This document shows positions 15,890 to 22,715 of a DNA stretch of 34,670 bases, in pieces. The number at the start of each line of letters is the position of its first letter. The stretch's first letter is position 1. The translations under genes and the position numbers were made by a program. The DNA comes from CAYUTA01 sp964447605. GTDB lineage: Bacteria > Bacillota > Clostridia > Christensenellales > CAG-138. Location of the stretch: assembly GCA_964447605.1 (NCBI GenBank), contig CAYUTA010000026.1, positions 1-34,670 on the forward strand, read 5' to 3'. The notes beneath the pieces are model-generated. The model made no database searches, was not told where the DNA came from, and saw only the letters and a program-made list of their open reading frames with translations.

Positions 15890-16009
15890 CGGGGATATCC
15901 GCATTTTGCCTGCGTCTTACAGACGCGGCCGACAAACTGCACAGGGTAACCGCCCATTCCGGGCGATCCGTTCCGGCGTACAGGCCGCCGGAGCCGGAAT
16001 TGACGGGCC

Positions 16010-16088
16010 AAGGGCCGCGGCCCTTAACAATCCCGGGGGCTTTTCTGACAGTCTGGCGCCGGCGGTTTTTCCGCCGGTGTTTCGCTTT
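16010..16088 (+). terminator. Terminator-like palindromes ending the sugar operon
   Basis: AAGGGCC GC GGCCCTT (16010-16025) is a perfect palindrome. At 16059-16077 CCGGCGG/CCGCCGG pair around TTTTT, with further weaker pairs outside and TTTCGCTTTT after. The second hairpin repeats the CCGCCGGTGT element at 15852. The whole gap 15750-16116 shows no convincing gene; it looks like a read-through barrier between the sugar operon and the convergent small gene. Confidence 0.4.
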
Positions 16089-16116
16089 TGGGGGCACATG
16101 GACGCCGTCCGCCCGG

Positions 16117-16320
16117 CTACAGGCCCTTGTAAGGGCGCAGCAGCAGGTGCATCTGGATGGCCTCGCACGCCTCGACCAGCGCGACGACGTCCGGGTCGCC
16201 GGCATCTGTGCCCAGCCGTTCGCGGATTGCGAGCGCGTCGCAATACAGCTGTATAACGGACCTGCCGTCGGCGGCTTCCCGTTTCAGAAGGGAGAGGTAG
16301 TATTCGATCGAGTTTTGCAT
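16117..16320 (-). CDS. Small acidic protein of unknown function
   Basis: A 67-residue, probably all-helical, acidic protein that I do not recognise. It begins MQNSIEYYLSLLKREAADG and has leucine/alanine-rich helices; no signal peptide or membrane segment. The ribosome site is weak (GGGGA). It is divergent from the first XRE regulator, with a 10-bp palindrome in the space between the two starts, so the two may be co-regulated. It could be a partner or target of the XRE proteins, or an unrelated orphan. Confidence 0.5.
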   Translation of the reverse strand: MQNSIEYYLSLLKREAADGRSVIQLYCDALAIRERLGTDAGDPDVVALVEACEAIQMHLLLRPYKGL

Positions 16321-16364
16321 GGATATTTCCCCACACTATTTAAGCCCATTTCTGTATTTAAATT

Positions 16365-16391
16365 CATTTTATAGTTTCTGCCTATAAAATG
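16365..16391. promoter_or_regulatory. Palindromic operator between small gene and XRE gene
   Basis: CATTTTATAG (16365-16374) and CTATAAAATG (16382-16391) are perfect reverse complements around TTTCTGC. The left arm contains the best minus-strand -10 (TATAAAAT) for the small acidic gene. A regulator bound here would block that promoter, and it lies just upstream of the XRE promoter, as in autoregulated divergent pairs. Confidence 0.6.
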
Positions 16392-16414
16392 CAATGGCAG
16401 AATAATCAATAATT

Positions 16415-16420
16415 TATACT
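16415..16420 (+). promoter_or_regulatory. -10 box of the first XRE gene
   Basis: TATACT is placed so that the transcript begins near 16427, leaving a leader of about 12 bases with GGGTGA as a weak ribosome site. No clear -35 is seen, which suggests weak or activator-dependent expression. Confidence 0.4.
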
Positions 16421-16438
16421 ATATCTGGGTGAAACTGT

Positions 16439-16669
16439 ATGTTTGAAAGAATACGGGATTTCCGAGAGGATCGGCAGTATACGCAGCAGGAGATTGCTAA
16501 GTTGCTGAACATTAGTCAGGCAACATACTCCGACTACGAAAACGAAAAAATTATTATTCCCATTTCCGCACTGATTAAGCTTGCGCTGTTTTATGATACA
16601 AGTGTAGACTATCTGGTCGGTTTAACAGACGAGCCGAAGTCCCAACCAAGGGGAAAAGAGTACCGGTAA
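16439..16669 (+). CDS. Small XRE-family (HTH_3) regulator 1
   Basis: A 76-residue DNA-binding protein that is almost entirely one Cro/CI-type helix-turn-helix: RIRDFREDRQYTQQEIAKLL (about 4-23), recognition helix near SQATYSDYENEK (28-39), and a hydrophobic last helix IKLALFYDTSVDYLVGLTDEP (45-66). It probably acts as a dimeric repressor on the palindrome just upstream. It is a paralogue of the second XRE gene 270 bases downstream, sharing the TDEP tail and spacing. AT-richer than its neighbours. A terminator follows at 16748. Confidence 0.85.
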   Translation: MFERIRDFREDRQYTQQEIAKLLNISQATYSDYENEKIIIPISALIKLALFYDTSVDYLVGLTDEPKSQPRGKEYR

Positions 16670-16747
16670 AATCCACCAGCTAAAAGACGACTTCCTCAGC
16701 CCTGCGGCACTTGAGCGGGTAAGAGGTTATTTGGATTAGGAATATCA

Positions 16748-16776
16748 AGGGGGGAATGGAAGTCCCTCCTGTTTTT
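16748..16776 (+). terminator. Rho-independent terminator after XRE gene 1
   Basis: AGGGGGGA (16748-16755) pairs with TCCCTCCT (16763-16770; one G-U) around ATGGAAG and is followed by GTTTTTA. Classic stem plus T-run. It separates the two XRE genes into two transcripts. A G/C-rich dyad GGCCG/CGGCC follows shortly after. Confidence 0.75.
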
Positions 16777-16891
16777 AGTCGGCCGGAGGCTTTTCCGAGG
16801 CGGCCGCTTCATTCAGGAATTTAGATAAGCTAGGCAACCTATCCATACAAACAACCTCCGGCAAAAGAACTTTTAGGCCTATCTGTCCAAC

Positions 16892-16927
16892 TTATATGCA
16901 ATCATATCAATTTCTGCTATCATATAA
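16892..16927. promoter_or_regulatory. Palindromic operator region of XRE gene 2
   Basis: TTATATG (16892-16898) and CATATAA (16921-16927) form a perfect inverted repeat; ATATG/CATAT (16894-16898/16903-16907) is nested inside. TTTCTGC (16911-16917) and ATGCAAT, both also found in the operator region of XRE gene 1, recur here. The dyad lies 12 bases before the ATG, a repressor position. Confidence 0.5.
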
Positions 16928-16939
16928 ACGGTGAGTATT

Positions 16940-17164
16940 ATGAGAACAAGGGCCAAATCGCTCCGGGAAACAGTAAACTTTACCCAGGAATATGTCGCGG
17001 CGTATCTGCACTGCGATCAGTCCTTGTATTCAAAGTATGAGCGCGGTACAAGGGAGCCGCCCTTAAATTTTGTCATGTGTCTGGCCAGGTTCTGTCACAC
17101 ATGGATTGATTATATCATGGAATTAACGGACGAACCCGCCCCCTATCCCTCTGCCGGCAGGTAA
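16940..17164 (+). CDS. Small XRE-family (HTH_3) regulator 2
   Basis: A 74-residue single helix-turn-helix protein, paralogous to the gene at 16439. The HTH covers about residues 3-40 (ETVNFTQEYVAAYLHCDQSL, then YSKYERGTREPP) and the C-terminal helix ends DYIMELTDEP. I choose ATG 16940: GGTGAG lies 8 bases upstream, as in the first gene. The alternative GTG at 16931 overlaps that site. Likely autoregulatory through the upstream dyad. Its targets are unknown; a vestige of a prophage or mobile element is possible. Confidence 0.8.
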   Translation: MRTRAKSLRETVNFTQEYVAAYLHCDQSLYSKYERGTREPPLNFVMCLARFCHTWIDYIMELTDEPAPYPSAGR

Positions 17165-17284
17165 ATCCAACGCGCGGACGTACATTCGTCCCGATATGCG
17201 CTATCCCGCTTGTATACCGAAGGTTCCCGGAGCCCTGAAACGGCAGGCGCCCCCACCCTGTCCATTAGGCTCAACCAGATAATC

Positions 17285-17319
17285 CGTCAAAATGCACGGC
17301 ACGCGCGTGGATTTTGACG
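17285..17319. repeat. 9-bp inverted repeat between XRE gene 2 and rplQ
   Basis: CGTCAAAAT (17285-17293) and ATTTTGACG (17311-17319) are perfect arms, with an inner CACG/CGTG pair (17295-17298/17306-17309). It may terminate the XRE transcript. Another 7-bp dyad (GTTCGCC/GGCGAAC, about 17330-17366) lies next to it. The 291-base gap has no gene. Confidence 0.45.
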
Positions 17320-17375
17320 CCCTTTGCAGTTCGCCGCCCAGAACGCCTGTGCGCGAAAGGCGAACCGCCGTGATC

Positions 17376-17438
17376 CCATCGAAAAACATCGTTTCTCGAT
17401 GGACAAACGCCCCGGCGGAAATCCCGCCGGGACGTTTG
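17376..17438 (-). terminator. Tandem hairpin terminator of the ribosomal operon
   Basis: Just after rplQ (minus strand), 17438-17424 pairs with 17418-17404 as a 15-bp stem with one G-U. A second 12-bp stem follows (17402-17391 with 17387-17376), again with one G-U and a U-rich arm. In both stems the wobble pair would be a C-A mismatch if read from the plus strand, so the structures are built for the minus-strand RNA. No long T-run follows the first stem. Confidence 0.7.
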
Positions 17439-17455
17439 CACGGTTCAATCAGATT

Positions 17456-17965
17456 TTAATTCACCAGCTCCAGCACCACCATCTCGGCTGCGTCGCCGCG
17501 GCGCGGCCCGAGCTTGGTCATGCGGGTGTACCCGCCCCTGCTGCCCTCGGCAGCCCTGGCGGCGTATTTGGGCGCGATCTCACGGAACAGCTTCTCCACC
17601 ACGGGGTGGGCCTTATCTGCGGTGCGCTCCTTATAATCCGACTTGCTCTCCTTCTTGGACTTGAATTCCGGCACGTCGTAAAGGTAGGCCATGATCCGCC
17701 GGCGCGCATGCAGCTTGCTCGGCTTATCGACGTAGACCTCCTGCTTCACAATCTGCGATTTTTCGTTGTGACGGTCCTTCTCAACGAGCTCGCTGTTTTC
17801 ATATTCGCCCATAGCCAGCGTAATCAGCTTTTCAGCAATAGAACGGACTTCCTTGGCGCGGGCTTCGGTCGTGATGATCTTGCCGTTCCAAAGAAGCGCC
17901 GTGGTTTGATTCCTCAGCAGAGCCACGCGCTGGTCGGATACTCTGCCCAGTTTACGGTTTGCCAT
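17456..17965 (-). CDS. rplQ: 50S ribosomal protein L17 (bL17), with two insertions
   Basis: 169 residues, against about 113-120 in most bacteria. The standard ends are present (NRKLGRVSDQRVALLRNQTT at the start; GGYTRMTKLGPRRGDAAEM at the end). The extra length is two insertions: about 28 residues between LITLA (48-51) and KLHARR (84-89), and about 20 charged residues (FKSKKESKSDYKERTADKA) before VVEKLF. L17 sits near the exit of the peptide tunnel. Last gene of the operon, 11 bases after rpoA and followed by tandem hairpins. Confidence 0.95.
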   Translation of the reverse strand: MANRKLGRVSDQRVALLRNQTTALLWNGKIITTEARAKEVRSIAEKLITLAMGEYENSELVEKDRHNEKSQIVKQEVYVDKPSKLHARRRIMAYLYDVPEFKSKKESKSDYKERTADKAHPVVEKLFREIAPKYAARAAEGSRGGYTRMTKLGPRRGDAAEMVVLELVN

Positions 17966-17976
17966 TTTGCGCCTCC

Positions 17977-18918
17977 TTAATCCTCATTCGTGCGAAGAGC
18001 CAGACCCAGCGCACTCAATTTCTGCTGTACTTCCTCAAGCGACTTGCGCCCAAGGTTGCGAACCTTCATCATTTCGTCCTCATCGCGCTGCACAAGCTCC
18101 TCAACGGTGTTGATGCCCGCACGCTTGAGGCAGTTGTAGGAACGAACCGACAGGTCAAGATCCTCGATGTTCATCTCCAGAATCTTTTCTTTCTTGCTCT
18201 CTTCCTTTTCAACGAGTATCTCGACGCCCTGCACATGATCCGTCAGGTTGATAAACAGCATCAGGTGCTCGGTCAGTATCTTAGCCGCAAGGCTGGCCGC
18301 CTCGTCGGGCTTAATGCTGCCGTCCGTCCAGATTTCGAGGGTCAGCTTATCAAAGTCGGTAATCTGCCCAACGCGCGTGTTGTCCACGGTAAAGTTGACC
18401 TTGGTGATCGGCGTAAAGATGGAATCGATGGCAATCTCGCCGATGGGCATGTCGCTGCGCTTATTGCGCTCAACCGGCACATAGCCGCGGCCGCGCTCCA
18501 GCATGATCTCCATGTGCAGCTTGCCGTTGGCGTCGAGTGTCGCAATGTGCAGCTCCGGATTGATCAGCTCCACATCGGAATCGGGAACCATGTCCCCCGC
18601 GGTGACCTCGCACTCGCCCGCCACGTCGATAACGACCTTTTTCGGGCCGTCGCAGTACAGCTTGCAGCGCAGTTCCTTGAGGTTGAGCACGATCTCGGTG
18701 ACGTCTTCCTTCACGCCCTCGATGGTCGAAAACTCATGCAGCACGCCGTCGATGCGCACGCTGGTGACCGCCACGCCGGGCAGGCTGGAAAGCAGCACGC
18801 GGCGCATGGAATTGCCAAGGGTGGTGCCGAATCCGCGTTCCAACGGCTCCACGACAAACTTGCCGTAGTCCTCCGTTATTTCAACACATTCGAGTTTGGG
18901 CTTTTCAATCTCTATCAT
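17977..18918 (-). CDS. rpoA: RNA polymerase alpha subunit
   Basis: A 313-residue alpha subunit. The N-terminal assembly domain (about 1-230) has the conserved LERGFGTTLGNSMRRVLLSSLPG block at residues 28-50, and the C-terminal DNA-binding domain (about 245-313) has LDLSVRSYNCLKRAGI followed by VRNLGRKSLEEV. It forms the dimer platform for beta and beta' and contacts UP elements and activators. The gap to rpsD is 55 bases; the GGAGG of the ribosome site is at normal spacing. Confidence 0.98.
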   Translation of the reverse strand: MIEIEKPKLECVEITEDYGKFVVEPLERGFGTTLGNSMRRVLLSSLPGVAVTSVRIDGVLHEFSTIEGVKEDVTEIVLNLKELRCKLYCDGPKKVVIDVAGECEVTAGDMVPDSDVELINPELHIATLDANGKLHMEIMLERGRGYVPVERNKRSDMPIGEIAIDSIFTPITKVNFTVDNTRVGQITDFDKLTLEIWTDGSIKPDEAASLAAKILTEHLMLFINLTDHVQGVEILVEKEESKKEKILEMNIEDLDLSVRSYNCLKRAGINTVEELVQRDEDEMMKVRNLGRKSLEEVQQKLSALGLALRTNED

Positions 18919-18973
18919 TTCATACCCTCCTTCGGTTTGTCTGTTGCGGTAAAATCCAGCTCAAAACGCAGGC

Positions 18974-19600
18974 TTACCTGGAGTAGTACTCAACGATGAG
19001 ATGCTCTTCGATCGTCAAGTCGATGTCGTCGCGCACCGGAAGCGCCACAACCTTGCCGGTCAGCTTTTCAGCGTCAAATTCCAGCCACTGCGGAACGGTA
19101 CGCGCGCCGCCCTGCTCCTTGAGCGCCTTGAAATACTCGTTCTCGGCCGTGCGCTCCTTGATGGTGATCACGTCGCCAACCTTCACCTGGTACGAGCAGA
19201 TATCCACTTTTTTGCCGTTGACGCGGACGTGGCCGTGGGTCACGATCTGGCGCGCCATCGGGCGGGAGTCGCCAAGGCCCAGGCGATAGCAGACGTTGTC
19301 GAGCCGGCGCTCGAGCAGCGCAAGCATATTGTCGCCTGTTACGCCGCGCATGTTGGCGGCCGTTTCATAGTATTTCCTGAATTGGGATTCCAATACACCG
19401 TATGCGCGGCGAACCTTCTGCTTTTCACGCAGCTGGATGCCGTATTCAGACTGCTTTCTGCGGCCCTGGCCGTGCATGCCCGGCGGGGTATGGCGCTTGG
19501 TAACGGCGCACTTCTCGCTGTAGCAGCGGTCGCCCTTCAAAAAGAGCTTGGTGCCTTCTCTGCGGCACTGGCGGCAGACGGAACCTGTATATCTAGCCAT
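18974..19600 (-). CDS. rpsD: 30S ribosomal protein S4 (uS4), zinc type
   Basis: 208 residues. S4 binds 16S rRNA early in 30S assembly. The N-terminus carries four cysteines in CRQC and DRCYSEKC, the zinc-binding form of S4. The S4 RNA-binding domain is around RRLDNVCYRLGLGDSRPMAR. ATG 19600 is preceded by AAGGAGG; a longer in-frame start at 19645 overlaps rpsK and is not used. S4 controls its own synthesis in several bacteria; no matching leader fold was found here. Confidence 0.97.
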   Translation of the reverse strand: MARYTGSVCRQCRREGTKLFLKGDRCYSEKCAVTKRHTPPGMHGQGRRKQSEYGIQLREKQKVRRAYGVLESQFRKYYETAANMRGVTGDNMLALLERRLDNVCYRLGLGDSRPMARQIVTHGHVRVNGKKVDICSYQVKVGDVITIKERTAENEYFKALKEQGGARTVPQWLEFDAEKLTGKVVALPVRDDIDLTIEEHLIVEYYSR

Positions 19601-19614
19601 TGTATGCTTCCTCC

Positions 19615-20022
19615 TTAAACACGTCTGCGCTTGGGCGGGCGGCATCCGTTGTGCGGGATGGGCGTCACGTCCTTAATCATGTTCACTTCGAGTCCCGCGG
19701 TCTGCAGCGCGCGGATTGCGGCTTCGCGGCCGGAACCGGGGCCTTTGACATAGACCTCGACGATCTTTAAACCATGCTCCATCGCAGCCTTGGCTGCGGT
19801 TTCCGCCGCCATCTGCGCCGCAAAAGGCGTGGATTTTCTCGAACCTCTGAACCCGAGCGAGCCCGCGCTCGACCATGCCACGGCGTTGCCCTGCAGGTCG
19901 GTGATGGTCACAAGGGTATTGTTGAAGGAGGAACGGATGTGCGCCGCGCCGCGCTCGATATGTTTCTTTTCACGGCGCTTGCGGGTTGCCGCGGTCTTTT
20001 TGACTGTTTTCTTGGCTGCCAT
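19615..20022 (-). CDS. rpsK: 30S ribosomal protein S11 (uS11)
   Basis: 135 residues, normal for the family, with a basic leader (AAKKTVKKTAATRKRREKK) and the conserved GPGSGREAAIRALQTAGL and the terminal VTPIPHNGCRPPKRRRV. It lies in the platform of the 30S subunit near the Shine-Dalgarno helix. 15 bases separate it from rpsM and 14 from rpsD. Confidence 0.97.
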   Translation of the reverse strand: MAAKKTVKKTAATRKRREKKHIERGAAHIRSSFNNTLVTITDLQGNAVAWSSAGSLGFRGSRKSTPFAAQMAAETAAKAAMEHGLKIVEVYVKGPGSGREAAIRALQTAGLEVNMIKDVTPIPHNGCRPPKRRRV

Positions 20023-20037
20023 TTCTCGCTTCCTCCT

Positions 20038-20406
20038 TTACTTTCTCTTTCCGCTCTGCGTACGCTTCGGACCCTTGCGCGTACGGGCGTTCTGCTTGGT
20101 GGACTGACCGCGTACGGGCAGGCCCTTGCGGTGGCGTACGCCGCGGTAGCAGCCGTTCTCGATCAGCCGCTTGATATTCATCGACGTTTCACGCCGTAAA
20201 TCGCCCTCCACCTTAATGTTGTGGTCAATGTAGTCTCTGAGTTTGGTCACATCGGCTTCATCCATATCGCGCACGCGCACGTCGGGGTCAACGCCGGTGG
20301 CCTGAATAATCTGCGCCGCGGTTTTATGACCGATCCCGTAGATGTAGGTCAAGCCGATCTCGATCCGCTTGTCCCGGGGAAGGTCTACGCCAGCAATACG
20401 TGCCAT
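20038..20406 (-). CDS. rpsM: 30S ribosomal protein S13 (uS13)
   Basis: 122 residues. The helix-turn-helix-like head (MARIAGVDLPRDKRIEIGL, GIG motif in YIYGIGHKTA) and basic tail (RTRKGPKRTQSGKRK) match S13, which contacts the P-site tRNA and the L5 bridge. The upstream gap to rpmJ is 120 bases, longer than elsewhere in the operon, and contains a TTGACA and small hairpins, but no -10 at proper spacing. Confidence 0.97.
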   Translation of the reverse strand: MARIAGVDLPRDKRIEIGLTYIYGIGHKTAAQIIQATGVDPDVRVRDMDEADVTKLRDYIDHNIKVEGDLRRETSMNIKRLIENGCYRGVRHRKGLPVRGQSTKQNARTRKGPKRTQSGKRK

Positions 20407-20526
20407 ATCGTTGTTCTACCTCCATTAAAATTCGTGTCAAGCTTGTTGTATTTATGCTATCCGCCGGAAGAATCGCGCGGGTTGCCGCACATGATTCAGC
20501 CGCTCCAGCGGGTGATTTTTGTGCGT

Positions 20527-20640
20527 TCAGCCCTGCTTCTGCTTGTGCTTGGGATTTTCGCAGATGACCATCACGCGGCCCTTGCGCTTAATAATCTTGC
20601 ACTTTTCGCAAATGGGTTTTACACTTGGCCTTACTTTCAT
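20527..20640 (-). CDS. rpmJ: 50S ribosomal protein L36 (bL36), zinc type
   Basis: 37 residues: starts MKVRPSVKPICEKCK and ends VICENPKHKQKQG. The zinc ligands Cys11, Cys14, Cys27 and a histidine near residue 32 are all present. Normal length and sequence for the C+ form. AAAGGAG lies upstream of the ATG at 20640. It sits between infA and rpsM as usual, but with very long gaps on both sides (166 and 120 bases). Confidence 0.95.
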   Translation of the reverse strand: MKVRPSVKPICEKCKIIKRKGRVMVICENPKHKQKQG

Positions 20641-20679
20641 GACCGTTCTCCTTTCGCTCTCTCACACGCGTTTTTAAAG

Positions 20680-20802
20680 CTTTATCCGCCCGCCCAGACC
20701 GGCGGAACGCTTGCTTTTCGTTTTCCCAAGGCTCTCCTGCGCGTTTCCGCCGGGGCGGACAATCGCTCTTTCCTGCTCCGCCGCTTAATCCAAAAAAGCG
20801 GC
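20680..20802 (-). promoter_or_regulatory. Hairpin-rich gap between infA and rpmJ
   Basis: In the 166-base gap the minus-strand RNA can form GCCGCTT/AAGCGGC (20802-20796 with 20786-20780) right after the infA stop, a compact TCCGCC GG GGCGGA dyad (20746-20759), and a CCGCC/GGCGG stem (about 20686-20706). No gene is seen. The first could attenuate transcription, and the group could be a processing or autoregulation site for the rpmJ-rplQ part of the operon. Confidence 0.45.
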
Positions 20803-20806
20803 CGGG

Positions 20807-21028
20807 CTAATTTTTGCCGCGCCAGGTGATACGGCCTCGGGACAGGTCGTACGGGGAAAGCTCCACCGTAACCTTGTCGCCGGCAAGAATCCGGATAAAA
20901 TTCATGCGCAGCTTACCCGATATCGTTGCGAGTATCTTATGCCCGTTTTGGAGTTGAACCTCGAACATGGCGTTCGGGAACGAATCCGTAACGACGCCCT
21001 CTACCTCAATGACATCCTGTTTAGACAA
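20807..21028 (-). CDS. infA: Translation initiation factor IF-1, TTG start
   Basis: 73 residues, one OB fold that binds the ribosomal A site during initiation. SKQDVIEVEGVV at the start and LSPYDLSRGRITWR at the end are family signatures. The start is TTG at 21028, with GGAGG 6 bases upstream; no ATG is near. A longer frame running into the KOW gene is not used. It follows the KOW gene by 10 bases. Confidence 0.95.
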   Translation of the reverse strand: MSKQDVIEVEGVVTDSFPNAMFEVQLQNGHKILATISGKLRMNFIRILAGDKVTVELSPYDLSRGRITWRGKN

Positions 21029-21038
21029 GCTATCCCTC

Positions 21039-21323
21039 CTACTTTCCTGATTCCGTGCTGTAGCCCAGCGCCGTAAGCGCCTTGCGGATATCCGCGTCAA
21101 GCACCGGTATGTTGTCCATAAGCATCCGGCGTATTCCGCCGGCAGTGTCCGGCTCAATATGCAGATGCCGGAGCTTTTTCTTCTTCGGTCTGCAAACCGC
21201 CCTTGTCCGGCCGTCAGCCAGATACACATGCTCGCTGTCGGCGCGCCCGATAACCACAAACGCGCGTCCCTTGTCGTGTCCCGCGCGCGAGGTCGCGATT
21301 GCTCCGAGTTCCGGCTCGTTCAT
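21039..21323 (-). CDS. KOW-domain RNA-binding protein (L14e-like)
   Basis: 94 residues. The N-terminal half is a KOW fold: GAIATSRAGHDKGRAFVVIG (about 7-26), then VYLADGRTRAVCRPKKKKLRHL, basic and RNA-binding. Firmicutes often carry such a gene between map and infA; its function is unknown but a link to the ribosome is likely. The C-terminal 40 residues form a likely helical domain. The ATG overlaps the map stop codon (ATGA), so translation is coupled. Confidence 0.85.
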   Translation of the reverse strand: MNEPELGAIATSRAGHDKGRAFVVIGRADSEHVYLADGRTRAVCRPKKKKLRHLHIEPDTAGGIRRMLMDNIPVLDADIRKALTALGYSTESGK

Positions 21324-22090
21324 ACGGGTTCCTCCTCGTGCAGCGTCAGCAACCTCGGCTCGCCTTCGGTGATGGCGACCGTGTTTTCATAGTGCGCGCT
21401 GGCCAGTCCGTCGGCAGTCTCCACCGTCCATCCATCCCGGAGCCGAACAACGTCCGCCGTGCCCAGATTCACCATGGGCTCGATGGCGATGGTCATGCCC
21501 GGTTCAAGCCGCGCGCCGTGCCCCCATGCGCCGGCGTCCCAGTAGTTCGGCACATCCGGAGGCTCGTGCATCTCGCGTCCAATCCCGTGGCCGATCAGCT
21601 CGCGTACCACGCCGTAACCATGGCTCTCGGCATGCGCCTGCACGGCCTTTGCAATGTCACTGATACGATTGCCCGCTTTGGCAAACCGCAAACCCGCAAA
21701 GAAGCACGCCCGCGTGACCCTTACAAGCGCCTGAACCCGCTCGTCAACATCCCCAATCAGAATCGTACGCGCCGCGTCGCCGTGAAATCCGTCGAGCTTT
21801 GCGCCGACGTCGACGGAAAGGATATCTCCGTCTTTCAGCCGGTATTTGCCGGGGATGCCGTGCACCACCTGCGCGTTGACTGAGGTGCAGATGCTGCTCG
21901 GATACCCATGGTAATGCAGAAACGAGGCGGTCGCGCCGCGGCTTGCGATATATTCCGCCGCGATCCCGTCCAGCTCAACCGTCCGCATTCCCACACAGGC
22001 GGCCTTTTGCAGCAGCGCCAGCGTTTCCTCTACCACGCGGCCGGCCGCGTCCATCCGCTCAATATCGGCAGGCGATTTGATCGTGATCAT
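21320..22090 (-). CDS. map: Methionine aminopeptidase, type I
   Basis: 256 residues. It removes the initiator Met from new proteins using a two-metal site. The five ligands are visible: Asp in VDVGAKLDG, Asp in HGDAART, His in GHGIGREMHEPP, Glu in TIAIEPM and Glu in ENTVAITEGEP. The active-site His lies in LHYHGYPSSICTSVN. ATG 22090 overlaps the adk stop as ATGA; the longer frame from 22156 runs into adk and is rejected. Confidence 0.97.
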   Translation of the reverse strand: MITIKSPADIERMDAAGRVVEETLALLQKAACVGMRTVELDGIAAEYIASRGATASFLHYHGYPSSICTSVNAQVVHGIPGKYRLKDGDILSVDVGAKLDGFHGDAARTILIGDVDERVQALVRVTRACFFAGLRFAKAGNRISDIAKAVQAHAESHGYGVVRELIGHGIGREMHEPPDVPNYWDAGAWGHGARLEPGMTIAIEPMVNLGTADVVRLRDGWTVETADGLASAHYENTVAITEGEPRLLTLHEEEPV

Positions 22091-22704
22091 AGCTTGAGCA
22101 CGTCCTGTATCGACTGCGTCACGCAGTCGATGGCGTCGTCGCCGTTCACGGTGCACAGCAGCCCGCGCTGTGCATAGTAGTCGATGAGCGGCTGCGTCTG
22201 CTTTTCATACACCCTGACGCGGTTGGCCACGGTTTCCGCCCGGTCGTCGTCGCGCTGGTACAGCCTGCCGCCGCACGCGCACGTATCCAACGCATAGGAG
22301 TCCACATGGTAGGCCGCGCCGCAGTCGGGGCACATGCGCCGCCCGCTGATGCGGGAAACCAGCCGCTCGCCCGGCACGTCGATGTTGACGACCGCGTCGA
22401 CCGGCGTAATACCTGCAAGCGCGTCTGCCTGCGCGACCGTGCGCGGAAATCCGTCAAATAAAAAGCCGTTTTTGCAGTCCTCAAAGGCAATGCGCTTTTC
22501 CACCATCGCAACGATGATCTCGTCGCTCACCAGCTCGCCGCGGTCAATGACCGCCTTGGCCGCCTGTCCCAGCGGCGTGCCGGCGCGGATCTCCGCGCGC
22601 AGCATATCGCCGGTGGAAATATGCGCGATGCCGCAGGCCGCCGCAATCCGCGCGGCCTGCGTACCCTTGCCCGCGCCCGGCGGGCCTAAGAAGATCAGCT
22701 TCAT
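22087..22704 (-). CDS. adk: Adenylate kinase, zinc-LID type
   Basis: 205 residues, slightly shorter than the usual 214. It interconverts ATP + AMP and 2 ADP. The P-loop GPPGAGKGT is at residues 7-15 and the AMP site FDGFPRT near 83-89. The LID holds Cys125 and Cys128 (CPDC) and Cys142 and Cys144; the second pair is spaced C-x-C where C-x2-C is usual. YQRDDDR follows. Encoded after secY with an 11-base gap, and coupled to map. Confidence 0.97.
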   Translation of the reverse strand: MKLIFLGPPGAGKGTQAARIAAACGIAHISTGDMLRAEIRAGTPLGQAAKAVIDRGELVSDEIIVAMVEKRIAFEDCKNGFLFDGFPRTVAQADALAGITPVDAVVNIDVPGERLVSRISGRRMCPDCGAAYHVDSYALDTCACGGRLYQRDDDRAETVANRVRVYEKQTQPLIDYYAQRGLLCTVNGDDAIDCVTQSIQDVLKL

Positions 22705-22715
22705 CGGTCTTTTCC

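Noticed and set aside
17165..17455. A tRNA or small stable RNA in the hairpin-rich gap before rplQ
   Set aside because: No cloverleaf with T-arm and CCA-end could be built. The pairs fit terminators better.
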